From a virus, in the IMG/VR virus record IMGVR_UViG_3300046368_000687, positions 34,510 through 98,509 of that record: a stretch of DNA of 64,000 bases; one strand, 5' to 3'. Under the pieces are notes generated by a model. That model ran no database searches, had not been told where the DNA came from, and was given only the letters and a program-made list of their open reading frames with translations. The position numbers and the translations under genes were made by a program. Every line of letters begins with the position of its first letter. Position 1 is the stretch's first letter. Shown here one piece after another: positions 1 to 9,132 of this stretch.

Positions 1-2
1 AT

Positions 3-3000
3 CCAGGCGGCACTGGTATTGCACCAGGTACAACAAAAGCAAACGCAGGTAAAGTATATTTGATGAGTTCACAACGTGAATTGTCAGAAACTTTTGGCGA
101 TGCATTGTTTTATTCAGATGCAAGTAATAATATGATTCACGCAGGTGAACAAAACGAATACGGATTACAAGCAGCATATAGTTATCTTGGCGTAGCTAAT
201 CGAGCATATGTTGTAAGAGCCGATGCAGACCTTAGCGAACTAACAGGCAGTGCAACCGAAGTTGCTGGAGATCCTGCTGATGGTTCTTGGTGGTTTGACA
301 CAGACGATACAAGCTACGGCATTTTTGAATGGAACGGCGAAGCTGCTAGTGTTACTAACGGACAAAGTTTTGTAAACAAAGTTCCAACAGTAATTACTGA
401 CACTTCAAAAGTTGTTAATTATGCTGGATCAGATTTTACTCCAAAAACTAGCGTAGGCGCAGTAGGCGATTATGCTATTGTTGCTGTAACAAATACAAAT
501 CGCCTATGGTATAAAAATTCAACAGGTGCATGGGTAGAAGTAGGTTCTAATGCTTGGATTGCAAGTTGGGCATTTGTTTCAGGTACAGCAGGTTCAACAC
601 CTAGTGGAACAGGTAACATTGTATTTACAATCGACGGAACACCAACAACAGTTACAACTACAGGTACAACATTAAACCAAGTAGTAAGCGATATTAATGG
701 CGATGCTGGTGCCCAAGGCGAAGGCATTAGTGCTACCGCAACAGGTAACAAACTAAACTTGTTTTATAACGGTTCAGCAGGCTCACAAAGTGTTGTACTA
801 AGTGAAACAGCTAGTGTGCTAACCGATTTTGGAATTACACCAGGCACATTTAGAGCACCAGAACATACTATTGCTGCACACACAAGCGTACCAGAATGGA
901 AAAGTAGAGATACAACACCACGTCCAACAGGAAGTGTCTGGCTAAAATCAACTAATCCAAACCTAGGCGCAGCGTACAGTGTAAAACAGTATAGTGCATC
1001 ATCAGATAGTTGGACAACAGTTTCAGCACCATTACACGCAACTAATCACGCAGCAATTGCATCAATTGATACAACTGGCGGCGGAGCAAATATTGCTGCT
1101 GGTGCAGTATATGCAAGAACAAACGTAGCCGAAGATACTCGTCCGCGTGGTTCAGTACAACTTATGGTAAGACAAGCAACAGGCGCAACTAGTATTACAA
1201 GTGCTGCAATTACAGCAAGTACATATACAGCAGCATCGCATGATTTTACAATTAGTGAATCGATTACTGGTAGTGCAACTATGTCAACACCAGTAACTAT
1301 TACATTTACTGCAACAGCAGCAACTACAGATGCTGATGTAATGGCAGGCGCAATTAACGGCGCTGGATTAACAAATGTAAGTGCTACAGTAAATAGTAAA
1401 AATCAATTAGTTATGTCACACGCAAATGGCGGTGAGATCCGTTTAGTTGAAGGTACAAATACTCCACTAGATAATATCTTTACACCGTTTGTATCAACTA
1501 ATCCAGCTTCGACTGCAAATTTCTATTTTAGACCAGGTACTGATGTAAGTACAAGTCCAAAAGAGTTTATGGCATCGAATTGGAACGTACTAACATACAC
1601 AGCAAAAGCAACTGCTCCAACTGCAACACCAGCAACTGGTGCGCTATGGTATAGTAGTGTAGTTGACGAAGTTGACATTATGATTCACAATGGTACAACA
1701 TGGGTTGGCTATAATAACTTTGATCACCAAGGTGACGGAAACGTTGGCGCAAGTAGTGTACTAGACGAAAACGGTCCAATTGTATCAGCAGCAGCTCCAA
1801 CAAAACAGAGCGATAATGCAACATTAATTCAAAATGGAGACATTTGGATTAGTACAGCAGATTTAGAAAATTATCCACAAGTATACAAATACAACGGTGA
1901 TACTTCTAAATGGGTACTGCTAGACAACACTGATCAAACAACTGAAGCAGGTGTACTATTTGCTGATGCTCGTTATAACACAACTGGTGCAAATAGTGCT
2001 ACAGCAGGAGCCATTTCAGAAATGGTTACTAGCGACTTCTTAGATCCAGACGCTCCAGATCCAGCATTATATCCAAAAGGTATGATTTTATGGAACACAC
2101 GTAGAAGCGGCTTTAATGTTAAACGTTACGAGCGTGACTGGATTGATACTACAGCACTTAACGGTAGACAAAGTGACGCTTCAATGAGCGGTTACTATGC
2201 CAATCGTTGGGTAACTGAGTCTGCAAACAACGTAGACGGCAGTGGCGCATTTGGACGTAAAGCACAACGTAAAGTTATTATTCAAGCTCTACAAGCAGCA
2301 GTTAACAATAATGACGATATACGTGATGACGAATCAAGAGTGTTTAACTTAATTGCATCACCTGGTTATCCAGAACTAATTGGAGAAATGAATACTCTAA
2401 ACAATGACAGAGGTTTAACTGCATTTGTTGTTGGAGACTCACCATTTAGATTAGCGTCTAAAACAACTGATTTACAAAACTGGGCAAGCAATGCTAACCT
2501 AGCAGTTGAAGACAACGATAACGGTCTAGTAAGTAGAGATGAATACTTAGGTGTTTATTATCCAAGTGGATTTACAAGTGACAATGCAGGTAACAATGTT
2601 GTTGTTCCAAGTTCGCACATGGCACTACGCACTATTGCATTAAATGACCAAGTTGCTTATCCATGGTTTGCACCAGCAGGTACAAGACGTGGTAGCGTAA
2701 CTAACGCAACAGCAAGTGGATTTGTTAATGCAGAAGGTGAATTCCAGAGTATTGCACTTAACGAAGGACAGCGTGATACGTTGTATTCAAACAATGTAAA
2801 TCCAATTACATTCATTAACGGTGCAGGACTTGTTGTATTTGGTCAAAAAACTAGAGCAGCAAACGCAAGTGCATTGGATAGAGTAAACGTAGCACGTTTA
2901 ACTGTATACTTACGTAGTCAGCTTAAGAAACTTGCAAAACCATATATCTTTGAACCAAATGATAAAATCACCCGTGATGAAATCAAACAGCAGGTTGAAA

Positions 3001-3194
3001 GTTTAATGGTAGAACTAATTGGACTTAGAGCAATCTTTGACTACTTGGTTGTGTGTGATGAAACTAACAACACACCAGCAAGAATTGATAGAAACGAACT
3101 GTATGTAGATATTGCTATTGAACCAGTAAAAGCAGTAGAATTTATTTACATCCCGCTACGTCTTAAAAATACAGGAGAAATTTCCGGGTTATAA
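3..3194 (+). CDS. gp18: Contractile tail sheath protein (gp18-like), N-terminus outside window
   Basis: The frame is open from the first bases of the window with no start codon, so the N-terminus is missing. The beginning (VYLMSSQRELSETFGDA, then ANRAYVVRADADL) and the C-terminal 400 residues have the look of T4-type sheath proteins, the outer polymer that contracts during DNA injection. At more than 1060 residues it is much longer than T4 gp18 (659). The extra length is a Thr/Ser/Ala-rich middle with about five modules built on a G-x-x-W start and a closing W. It is followed by the tail tube gene, the usual T4 order. A late gene, judging from context. Confidence 0.85.
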   Translation, partial: PGGTGIAPGTTKANAGKVYLMSSQRELSETFGDALFYSDASNNMIHAGEQNEYGLQAAYSYLGVANRAYVVRADADLSELTGSATEVAGDPADGSWWFDTDDTSYGIFEWNGEAASVTNGQSFVNKVPTVITDTSKVVNYAGSDFTPKTSVGAVGDYAIVAVTNTNRLWYKNSTGAWVEVGSNAWIASWAFVSGTAGSTPSGTGNIVFTIDGTPTTVTTTGTTLNQVVSDINGDAGAQGEGISATATGNKLNLFYNGSAGSQSVVLSETASVLTDFGITPGTFRAPEHTIAAHTSVPEWKSRDTTPRPTGSVWLKSTNPNLGAAYSVKQYSASSDSWTTVSAPLHATNHAAIASIDTTGGGANIAAGAVYARTNVAEDTRPRGSVQLMVRQATGATSITSAAITASTYTAASHDFTISESITGSATMSTPVTITFTATAATTDADVMAGAINGAGLTNVSATVNSKNQLVMSHANGGEIRLVEGTNTPLDNIFTPFVSTNPASTANFYFRPGTDVSTSPKEFMASNWNVLTYTAKATAPTATPATGALWYSSVVDEVDIMIHNGTTWVGYNNFDHQGDGNVGASSVLDENGPIVSAAAPTKQSDNATLIQNGDIWISTADLENYPQVYKYNGDTSKWVLLDNTDQTTEAGVLFADARYNTTGANSATAGAISEMVTSDFLDPDAPDPALYPKGMILWNTRRSGFNVKRYERDWIDTTALNGRQSDASMSGYYANRWVTESANNVDGSGAFGRKAQRKVIIQALQAAVNNNDDIRDDESRVFNLIASPGYPELIGEMNTLNNDRGLTAFVVGDSPFRLASKTTDLQNWASNANLAVEDNDNGLVSRDEYLGVYYPSGFTSDNAGNNVVVPSSHMALRTIALNDQVAYPWFAPAGTRRGSVTNATASGFVNAEGEFQSIALNEGQRDTLYSNNVNPITFINGAGLVVFGQKTRAANASALDRVNVARLTVYLRSQLKKLAKPYIFEPNDKITRDEIKQQVESLMVELIGLRAIFDYLVVCDETNNTPARIDRNELYVDIAIEPVKAVEFIYIPLRLKNTGEISGL

Positions 3195-3203
3195 TATCAT
3201 AAA

Positions 3204-3229
3204 GTAGGGGGTTAATAATAATCCCCTAC
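3204..3229 (+). terminator. Hairpin after sheath gene
   Basis: GTAGGGG (3204-3210) pairs with CCCCTAC (3223-3229) around an AT-rich loop. There is no clear U-tract, so it may be an mRNA 3'-end stabiliser or a weak terminator between sheath and tube. Confidence 0.5.
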
Positions 3230-3233
3230 AAAT

Positions 3234-3242
3234 GATAAATAC
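3234..3242 (+). promoter_or_regulatory. T4-type late promoter element (GATAAATAC)
   Basis: A TAAATA core resembling the T4 late promoter TATAAATA lies 20 bp upstream of the tail tube ATG, leaving room for a leader with the AGGAG ribosome site seen at 3251-3255. Confidence 0.6.
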
Positions 3243-3261
3243 TTGTGAATAGGAGTAATAA

Positions 3262-3885
3262 ATGGCAATCTCATCATTATCAAAATTAACAGTTCCGTTA
3301 GCAACAAACGACAGCGCAAGCAGTCAAGGTTTGCTGATGCCGAAGCTGCAATACCGTTTCCGTGTAACATTAGAAAACTTCGGCGTCTCGACTCCGACAA
3401 CAGAACTTACAAAACAAGTTATGGACATCACTCGTCCAACAGTTTCTTTTGATCCAATGGAAATACCAATTTATAACAGTAAAGTTTACCTTGCAGGTAA
3501 GCATACATGGGCACCAATTACGTTAAACTTACGTGAAGATGTTAACAATAACGTACAAAAATTAGTAGGTGAACAACTACAGAAGCAATTCGACTTTATG
3601 GAGCAAGCAAGTGCTAACTCTGGACAAGACTATAAGTTTGTTACACGCATTGAAATCTTAGACGGCGGCAACGGCGCAACAGGTGTAAATGTTTTAGAAA
3701 CTTGGGAATGTTACGGTTGCTTTATAACAGAAGCAAACTACAACTCACTTGCATACGCAAACAATGAGCCAGTAAATATTACACTAAGTATGCAATACGA
3801 CAATGCTATCCAAACTCCAGAAAATACTGGTGTAGGAACAGCAGTTGGCAGAACACTAGGAACAAACGTAACTGGTGGCGGTTAA
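3262..3885 (+). CDS. gp19: Tail tube protein (gp19-like)
   Basis: A 207-residue protein directly after the sheath. Size and position fit the inner tail tube polymer of T4-type phages (T4 gp19 is 163 residues). Features include an N-terminal LMPKLQYRFRVTLENFG strand region, a DITRPTVSFDP turn, and a C-terminal section with WECYGCFITEANYNSL, which is typical of tube proteins. The ATG is preceded by AGGAG and a late promoter element. Function is assigned from family resemblance and gene order. Confidence 0.85.
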   Translation: MAISSLSKLTVPLATNDSASSQGLLMPKLQYRFRVTLENFGVSTPTTELTKQVMDITRPTVSFDPMEIPIYNSKVYLAGKHTWAPITLNLREDVNNNVQKLVGEQLQKQFDFMEQASANSGQDYKFVTRIEILDGGNGATGVNVLETWECYGCFITEANYNSLAYANNEPVNITLSMQYDNAIQTPENTGVGTAVGRTLGTNVTGGG

Positions 3886-3916
3886 TATTTAAAACACAGA
3901 TTGCTATTAGAATAGA

Positions 3917-3947
3917 GGGAGTATATTTTATACTCCCTTTTATTTTA
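3917..3947 (+). terminator. Intrinsic terminator after tail tube gene
   Basis: GGGAGTATA (3917-3925) and TATACTCCC (3929-3937) form a 9-bp stem with a 3-nt loop followed by TTTTATTTT. Confidence 0.85.
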
Positions 3948-3965
3948 TGCGTAGTTTACGAATAG

Positions 3966-3974
3966 GATAAATAC
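3966..3974 (+). promoter_or_regulatory. Late promoter element abutting a start codon
   Basis: GATAAATAC ends four bases before the ATG at 3978. A T4-type late start site would fall at or inside the start codon, so the mRNA would be leaderless or nearly so. Confidence 0.55.
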
Positions 3975-3977
3975 AAT

Positions 3978-5060
3978 ATGGCTAATCCTTTTAATGGTTT
4001 CTTTGATAATTTGTTTAGCGGCGCACTTAGCCCGAAAGGCAATCTTGGCGACTACCAACACGCTTCAAAAACCTTTGTAGATGGAAATTTTAGACTTGCT
4101 CCAAAATTTGACCATCTTTATCATGTTGTGCTTAATGTTAATCCAGAAATTGATTTAGTTAATTTTGGTGCATTTAATAATCTTATAAAACGTGAAATAA
4201 ATTTATTGTGTTCCGCAGTTGATTTACCGTCCTATAATGTTAATACTGCTACTATAAATCAATATAATAGAAAAAAAGTTACACAAACTAGTGTTGATTA
4301 TCAACCTGCAAATATGACGTGGATTGACGATAACGCAGGCATTAGTAACTTTTTATGGCAAAGTTATTTTAACTATTATTATAGTGATGCATCGCATGTG
4401 TCAAGCAATGGCACAGCACCTAATATCAAAGACCCAGCTTACGATCGTGAAGGCAACAAAAATACAGGATACGGCACAGGAGCAGTATTTAATAATAGGT
4501 TTGGATTAGACAGACCAGGCAAAACTGCAAACTTTTTTACAAGTATACAAGTATTTCAATTGCATCCGCAAGATGGCAAACCTACAAACACAAGTTTTAC
4601 CTATATTAATCCTTTGATTGATAGCTGGGATCACAACAGTGTAGAAAGGTCTGCTACTAGCTTTAGCGAGAATAGAATGCGTTTTAGTTACGAATCAGTT
4701 ATTATGGATCGTAACTTTACAAAAGTTGGCGTTACACCTAACACATTTGGAGAAGGGCGCTACGATACTGCTCCGAGTCCTAACAGTATAGCAGGTGGCG
4801 GAGCTAGTAGCTTTTTTGGCACCGGTGGTGTATTAGCCGGAACAAGTGCTACTGTGCAAAACTTACAAAATGGTAATGTGCTAGGTGCATTAATTACTGG
4901 CGCAAATACTTTTAGAAATGCAAAGAATTTATCGTTTAATAATTTAGCTAGTGAATTGATAGGCGCTGGAGAAGATATCATAGTTGATGCAATTGGTAAT
5001 AATCAATTTCCGTCAAATGGAAATAAAAATGTAACTAATGCAAATCCAAAGGAATTTTAA
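3978..5060 (+). CDS. Tail tube-related baseplate or tube-initiator protein
   Basis: A 360-residue protein. Its first half (FDHLYHVVLNVNPEI, DLPSYNVNTATINQYNRKK, VDYQPANMTWIDD, LWQSYFNYYYSD) follows the pattern of T4-type tube and tube-initiator proteins such as gp19 and gp54. The C-terminal third is Gly/Asn/Ser-rich and probably extended. It sits between a terminator and a 125-residue gene, within the tail and packaging block. The exact role (tube initiator, baseplate ring or second tube protein) cannot be settled from sequence alone. Confidence 0.5.
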   Translation: MANPFNGFFDNLFSGALSPKGNLGDYQHASKTFVDGNFRLAPKFDHLYHVVLNVNPEIDLVNFGAFNNLIKREINLLCSAVDLPSYNVNTATINQYNRKKVTQTSVDYQPANMTWIDDNAGISNFLWQSYFNYYYSDASHVSSNGTAPNIKDPAYDREGNKNTGYGTGAVFNNRFGLDRPGKTANFFTSIQVFQLHPQDGKPTNTSFTYINPLIDSWDHNSVERSATSFSENRMRFSYESVIMDRNFTKVGVTPNTFGEGRYDTAPSPNSIAGGGASSFFGTGGVLAGTSATVQNLQNGNVLGALITGANTFRNAKNLSFNNLASELIGAGEDIIVDAIGNNQFPSNGNKNVTNANPKEF

Positions 5061-5438
5061 ATGAGTGACTTTTCAACCACAGACATAAATTTACAAGATT
5101 CAATATCATTATCAAAAGAAAAATTTCTCAATACAAAAAAAGAAAGTTTAAGTTTTCCAAGCAATCAAGTTGATGCAGTAGTTGGATTTTTTGAAAACAG
5201 AGGTTTTGATACACTAGCTTCAACTAGTGTAGCTAGTGTGCTACTAACGCAAGCAAAAGTTGACAATGCAAACGTAATGGAATTACTTGAACAATTAAAG
5301 GGATATGACAAAGTTAAGTTAACAAGTTTAATAGTTGCTATCTTAAATGCTAATAGAAGTAATATAAGCAAATTAGGATATAAGGCAATTGAAGCAGAAA
5401 ACACTGATAACTTAGTAAGTAGAAATATCATGGTATAA
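5061..5438 (+). CDS. Unrecognised late-block protein
   Basis: A 125-residue protein that starts immediately after the previous stop and shares one base with the next gene. It is Ser/Asn-rich at the N-terminus and predicted mainly helical after residue 60. No family motif was recognised. Its place between a tube-like protein and gp4 suggests a virion or assembly role. Confidence 0.7.
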   Translation: MSDFSTTDINLQDSISLSKEKFLNTKKESLSFPSNQVDAVVGFFENRGFDTLASTSVASVLLTQAKVDNANVMELLEQLKGYDKVKLTSLIVAILNANRSNISKLGYKAIEAENTDNLVSRNIMV

Positions 5439-5875
5439 TGGCCAAGTATGCACAAGGCAAATATACGCTAAAAAATCCAGAAAAATATATGGCAAATAGA
5501 CAACCGACTTATCGTAGTAGTTGGGAGTTTGCTTTTATGCGCTTCTGTGATGAACATCCTAGTGTAGAAAAATGGGCAAGCGAAGCTGTAAAAATACCTT
5601 ACAGAAATCCATTCACAGGAAAACAAACAATATATGTACCAGACTTTTTTATGGTGTACACTGATGCAAAAGGTAAAAAACATGTAGAATTAATCGAGGT
5701 TAAACCTTTTAGTCAAACAAGTATGAAAGAAGCAAAACGTAATAAACGTGATCAAGCACATGTTGTATTAAATCAAGCAAAATGGGCAGCAGCATATGCG
5801 TACTGTAAACAACAAGGTATTACATTTAGAATTGTAACAGAAAACGATATTTTTCATACAGGCCGCAGAGGTTAA
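5438..5875 (+). CDS. gp4: Head completion protein, gp4-like PD-(D/E)XK nuclease fold
   Basis: A 145-residue protein close in length to T4 gp4 (150), which is needed to finish filled heads before tail joining. Typical landmarks are YRSSWEFAFMRFCDEH near residue 25, VPDFFMVY (the PD of a PD-(D/E)XK site) near 66-73, the ELIEVKPF strand near 84-91 (the E-x-K part), and QAKWAAAYAYCKQQG near the end. The order PD...ExK suggests the nuclease core is intact. It overlaps the upstream gene by one base (TAATG type), suggesting coupled translation. Confidence 0.85.
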   Translation: MAKYAQGKYTLKNPEKYMANRQPTYRSSWEFAFMRFCDEHPSVEKWASEAVKIPYRNPFTGKQTIYVPDFFMVYTDAKGKKHVELIEVKPFSQTSMKEAKRNKRDQAHVVLNQAKWAAAYAYCKQQGITFRIVTENDIFHTGRRG

Positions 5876-5883
5876 TATTATTG

Positions 5884-5892
5884 CATAAATAA
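5884..5892 (+). promoter_or_regulatory. Late promoter element upstream of gp16-like gene
   Basis: CATAAATAA lies about 25 bp upstream of the ATG at 5917 in an otherwise empty spacer. Confidence 0.5.
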
Positions 5893-5916
5893 TACTAGCA
5901 TATTACGGATAATAAC

Positions 5917-6408
5917 ATGACTAAAAAATTAGAAGATTTACTAAACTTACCAGATGCAAAAGAATTCATTCAAGAAGCTGAGGATAAAAAGTCCCAAGCT
6001 GTTGCAGCACAAGAAGCATCGTTTAGAGACATTGAAGACTTAGATAAAATTGCAGCCGCATTACCTAGTGTAAAAGGATTGGGCGATGCAGCAGATGCAG
6101 AATTAAATGAAGTAGCTGACAAAGCAATGCAAGCATACGACGATTTAATGGACCTTGGCATGAATGTAGAATCACGCTATAGTGGTAGAGTTTTTGAAGT
6201 TGCAGGTACAATGTTAAAAACTAACCTTGATGCAAAAGTTGCAAAGATGGACAAAAAATTAAAGATGATCGAATTGCAGTTAAAGAAGCAAAAAGCAGAT
6301 GCTGATACATTTTCTTCTCCAGCAGGAATGTCAGAAGGAGACGGATATGTTGTTACTGATCGTAATAGCCTTTTAGAGAAGTTAAAAGGTATGAAAGACG
6401 ATAAATAA
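5917..6408 (+). CDS. gp16: Small terminase subunit (gp16-like)
   Basis: A 163-residue, highly helical protein, essentially the length of T4 gp16 (164), which recognises DNA and regulates the gp17 packaging motor. The region around residues 85-125 (SRYSGRVFEVAGTMLK, then LDAKVAKMDKKLKMIELQLK) is a long amphipathic coiled coil as in marine T4-type small terminases. It stands three genes ahead of gp17. Confidence comes from length, coiled-coil layout and proximity to gp17; catalytic motifs are not expected. Confidence 0.7.
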   Translation: MTKKLEDLLNLPDAKEFIQEAEDKKSQAVAAQEASFRDIEDLDKIAAALPSVKGLGDAADAELNEVADKAMQAYDDLMDLGMNVESRYSGRVFEVAGTMLKTNLDAKVAKMDKKLKMIELQLKKQKADADTFSSPAGMSEGDGYVVTDRNSLLEKLKGMKDDK

Positions 6409-6429
6409 CATATAGCCAGGAAAACAACG

Positions 6430-6978
6430 ATGAACACATTTAAAAATATTTTACTAGAAACACACAAAGTATATCCTTTCAAGATCGGTATTGCAGGCGA
6501 TCTTCCAGACGGTTGTGAAGAAAGTGTAAAATCTTGCTTACAAAAGTATGCTATAAAAAGCATGTCAGCAGGTAAGAAAACACCAATTCAAAAACGTCCG
6601 TTAGATTTTCCACAATTAGAAAATATTGATGTTCATTATTACGAAGTAGAACTACAGTATCCAACAACAGGCGATACACTACAAGAGTATATCGGACAGT
6701 GCTGCGGAATTGATGCAAGTCATATTATTGTTAGAAATCCGTTAGAACAACAAGAGCTATATCAAGAAGAAAAGGACGATGGTCCTTACGAAGCAAAACT
6801 AACACAAGAAGACATGGGAGGTGAGTCTGCACAAGAAGATGCTGGCGGTAACCGTGTAATGAACTTGTTAAAAGAATTAGAAACAGCACGTAAAGAAAGA
6901 GACGATGCTGATAGTGGCTACAAAATGGAACAGCCTCTAGAAGAGCCTACTAATGATAAAAGCGCAATAGGGAGTTAA
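6430..6978 (+). CDS. Unrecognised acidic protein of packaging block
   Basis: A 182-residue protein. The N-terminal 110 residues look folded (FKIGIAGDLPDGCEESV, then VHYYEVELQYPTTGDTLQEYIG), while the C-terminal third is Glu/Asp/Lys-rich and probably disordered. The start has an AGGAAAAC ribosome site. It lies between gp16 and gp17, so a capsid assembly or packaging role is possible, but no motif proves one. Confidence 0.7.
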   Translation: MNTFKNILLETHKVYPFKIGIAGDLPDGCEESVKSCLQKYAIKSMSAGKKTPIQKRPLDFPQLENIDVHYYEVELQYPTTGDTLQEYIGQCCGIDASHIIVRNPLEQQELYQEEKDDGPYEAKLTQEDMGGESAQEDAGGNRVMNLLKELETARKERDDADSGYKMEQPLEEPTNDKSAIGS

Positions 6979-6981
6979 ACA

Positions 6982-7479
6982 ATGAGTAGCATGGCAGATA
7001 TATTAAGAGCAATGGATGCAGCTGATAAGCCAGTTGCAGAATGTCCACCTGAAATGGGTGAAATGGATCAAGGCGGATCAATCAATATTCAAATGAACGA
7101 TGCAGGCCAAATGGCACAATTATTGCAAGCGTTGCAATCAGTACAGCAAGGCGAAGCACAAGAAGAAGAAGTTGAAGAATACGATAACGAACCAGAAGAG
7201 GAATACATGGGTGTAGACGCAGTACTTCCAAGTGGTGACGATTTACACAAAAGTAAGAAATCATATCCAGCAACAGCAGGCGGCGATAACCCAATGAATG
7301 TTGAAAGTATTAAGGATCGTTTATGGGCAGCACTTAACGAAAAGAAAAAGCCAGATGCTGACGGCGACGGTGTTCCAGACTGGGCAGACAAGAAGCCTGG
7401 CAAAGACGATAACGAAGGTAAGAAAAAAGGTAGCAAGCCTAAAAAAGGCGAAGTGCCTCCACAGTTTAAAAAGAAATAA
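6982..7479 (+). CDS. Low-complexity charged protein with a calcium-loop-like motif
   Basis: A 165-residue protein with a Gln/Glu-rich middle and a Lys-rich tail. Near residues 125-137 it carries DADGDGVPDWADKKPG, the DxDxDG pattern of thrombospondin type 3 or dockerin-like calcium-binding loops. This loop is seen in many phage and bacterial surface proteins. It lies three bases after the previous gene. Function unknown; a virion-associated, calcium-stabilised protein is one reading. Confidence 0.65.
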   Translation: MSSMADILRAMDAADKPVAECPPEMGEMDQGGSINIQMNDAGQMAQLLQALQSVQQGEAQEEEVEEYDNEPEEEYMGVDAVLPSGDDLHKSKKSYPATAGGDNPMNVESIKDRLWAALNEKKKPDADGDGVPDWADKKPGKDDNEGKKKGSKPKKGEVPPQFKKK

Positions 7480-7493
7480 AAATACAATAAGTC

Positions 7494-7521
7494 AATAGCG
7501 CCAAACGGCGCTATTTTCTTG
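7494..7521 (+). terminator. Intrinsic terminator before gp17
   Basis: AATAGCGCC (7494-7502) pairs with GGCGCTATT (7507-7515) around AAAC, followed by TTCTT. Confidence 0.75.
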
Positions 7522-7523
7522 AC

Positions 7524-7529
7524 TAAATA
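7524..7529 (+). promoter_or_regulatory. Late promoter element abutting gp17 start
   Basis: TAAATA ends five bases before the gp17 ATG at 7535 and follows directly on a terminator, so gp17 probably has its own late transcript with almost no leader. Confidence 0.55.
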
Positions 7530-7534
7530 TTAAC

Positions 7535-9121
7535 ATGGCAACTTCACTAGATGGCGTTTTAATTAAAAAAGCCAATAAACAAGAAACATATACAAACGAC
7601 CAAGTCGAAGACTTGATGGCATGCATGGATCCTGATACTGGATACTTGCATTTTGCACGTAAATTTGCACATATTCAACATCCTGTAAAAGGCAAACTCT
7701 TGTTTGATCCGTTTGAATATCAGTTAGGCTTACTGCACAGTTATCACAGCTACCGTTTTAATATTAACATGATGCCTAGACAAACAGGCAAAACTACGTG
7801 TGCTAGTATATACCTAGCGTGGTATGCAATGTTTAATCCAGATCAAACTATTCTTATTGCAGCACACAAATACACAGGTGCTCAAGAAATTATGCAACGT
7901 ATACGTTACGTATATGAACTTTGTCCTAATCATATTAGAGCAGGTGTTACAAGTTACAACAAAGGTAGTATTGAGTTTGAAAATGGTTCACGTATTATTA
8001 GTCAAACAACAACTGGTAACACAGGACGTGGTTTGAGTATTTCATTATTATACTGTGACGAGTTTGCATTTGTGCCTCCAAACATTGCTGAAGAATTTTG
8101 GACTTCAATTTCGCCAACACTAGCAACTGGTGGTAGAGCTATTATTACTAGCACTCCGAATAGTGACGAAGATACGTTTGCTATGATATGGAAACAAGCA
8201 GAAGAAAAGTTTGATGTACATGGCAATGAACAAGAAGTTGGCACAAATGGCTTTCATAGTTTTATTGCACATTGGAGCGAACATCCTGATAGAGACGAAG
8301 CATGGAAAGATGAAGAAATTGGACGTATTGGTGAAGAACGTTTTAGACGTGAATACGGATGTGAATTCTTAGTCTTTGACGAAACACTAATCAATTCATT
8401 ACACCTAACTGAAATGGAAGGTGTTGCACCTTCCTTACAAATGGGACAAACTCGTTTTTATACAAAAATTTCACCTGATAAGAATTACGCAATAGCACTT
8501 GATCCTAGTATGGGTACAGGTGGAGACTATAGTGCAATACAGGTAGTCGAACTTCCTACATACATACAAGTTGCTGAATGGCAACATAACACAACTAGTA
8601 TTCCAGGACAGATACGAGTACTAAAAGACATATGCGATTACATAGCAAAAGAACGTGGCGATGATAACGGTATATATTGGAGTGTTGAAAATAATGGTAT
8701 TGGCGAAGCATGCCTAATTGTAATCAACGATCACGGCGAAGAAAATATACCTGGTATGTTTATTAGTGAGCCAATGCGTAAAGGCCATGTACGTAAATTT
8801 AGAAAAGGCTTTAATACTACACATAGTGCAAAAGTAACTGCATGTAGTAGATTAAAGACAATGGTTGAAAATAAAAAATTAATTATTCATAGTAAACCTT
8901 TTATAAGTGAACTAAAAGCATTTGTTGCAACAGGCAGTAGTTATCAGGCAAAGCCAGGCGGTACTGATGACTTAATTAGTTCAATGTTGCTCGTACTTAG
9001 AATGATTACAGTAATGAAAGATTGGGATATTAATATCTATAATTCATTTACACAGATGGAATCGGGCGCAGAAGAAGACTACGAAATGCCCATGCCTATC
9101 TTTGTTAGTGGCAGTTATTGA
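7535..9121 (+). CDS. gp17: Large terminase subunit, packaging ATPase/nuclease (gp17-like)
   Basis: A 528-residue two-domain DNA packaging motor. The ATPase domain shows a Walker A-like PRQTGKTT at residues 81-88, the Walker B YCDEFAFV near 173-180 and coupling motif SISPTLATGGRAIITSTPN near 190-210. The nuclease domain begins near 318 with ALDPSMGTGGDYSA (first acidic residue about D323) and ends with KPGGTDDLISSMLL. T4 gp17 is 610 residues; this version is shorter, as in other marine T4-type phages. It is preceded by a terminator and late promoter element. Confidence 0.95.
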   Translation: MATSLDGVLIKKANKQETYTNDQVEDLMACMDPDTGYLHFARKFAHIQHPVKGKLLFDPFEYQLGLLHSYHSYRFNINMMPRQTGKTTCASIYLAWYAMFNPDQTILIAAHKYTGAQEIMQRIRYVYELCPNHIRAGVTSYNKGSIEFENGSRIISQTTTGNTGRGLSISLLYCDEFAFVPPNIAEEFWTSISPTLATGGRAIITSTPNSDEDTFAMIWKQAEEKFDVHGNEQEVGTNGFHSFIAHWSEHPDRDEAWKDEEIGRIGEERFRREYGCEFLVFDETLINSLHLTEMEGVAPSLQMGQTRFYTKISPDKNYAIALDPSMGTGGDYSAIQVVELPTYIQVAEWQHNTTSIPGQIRVLKDICDYIAKERGDDNGIYWSVENNGIGEACLIVINDHGEENIPGMFISEPMRKGHVRKFRKGFNTTHSAKVTACSRLKTMVENKKLIIHSKPFISELKAFVATGSSYQAKPGGTDDLISSMLLVLRMITVMKDWDINIYNSFTQMESGAEEDYEMPMPIFVSGSY

Positions 9122-9127
9122 TAAATA
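9122..9127 (+). promoter_or_regulatory. Late promoter element overlapping the end of gp17
   Basis: TAAATA follows the gp17 stop immediately and ends five bases before the ATG at 9133, favouring that ATG over the in-frame TTG at 9118. Confidence 0.5.
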
Positions 9128-9132
9128 TAAGT

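Noticed and set aside
9118-9132. Alternative TTG start of the Cys-rich protein
   Set aside because: The ATG at 9133 is preceded by a TAAATA element with the same spacing as other genes, and the TTG would lie inside the gp17 end.
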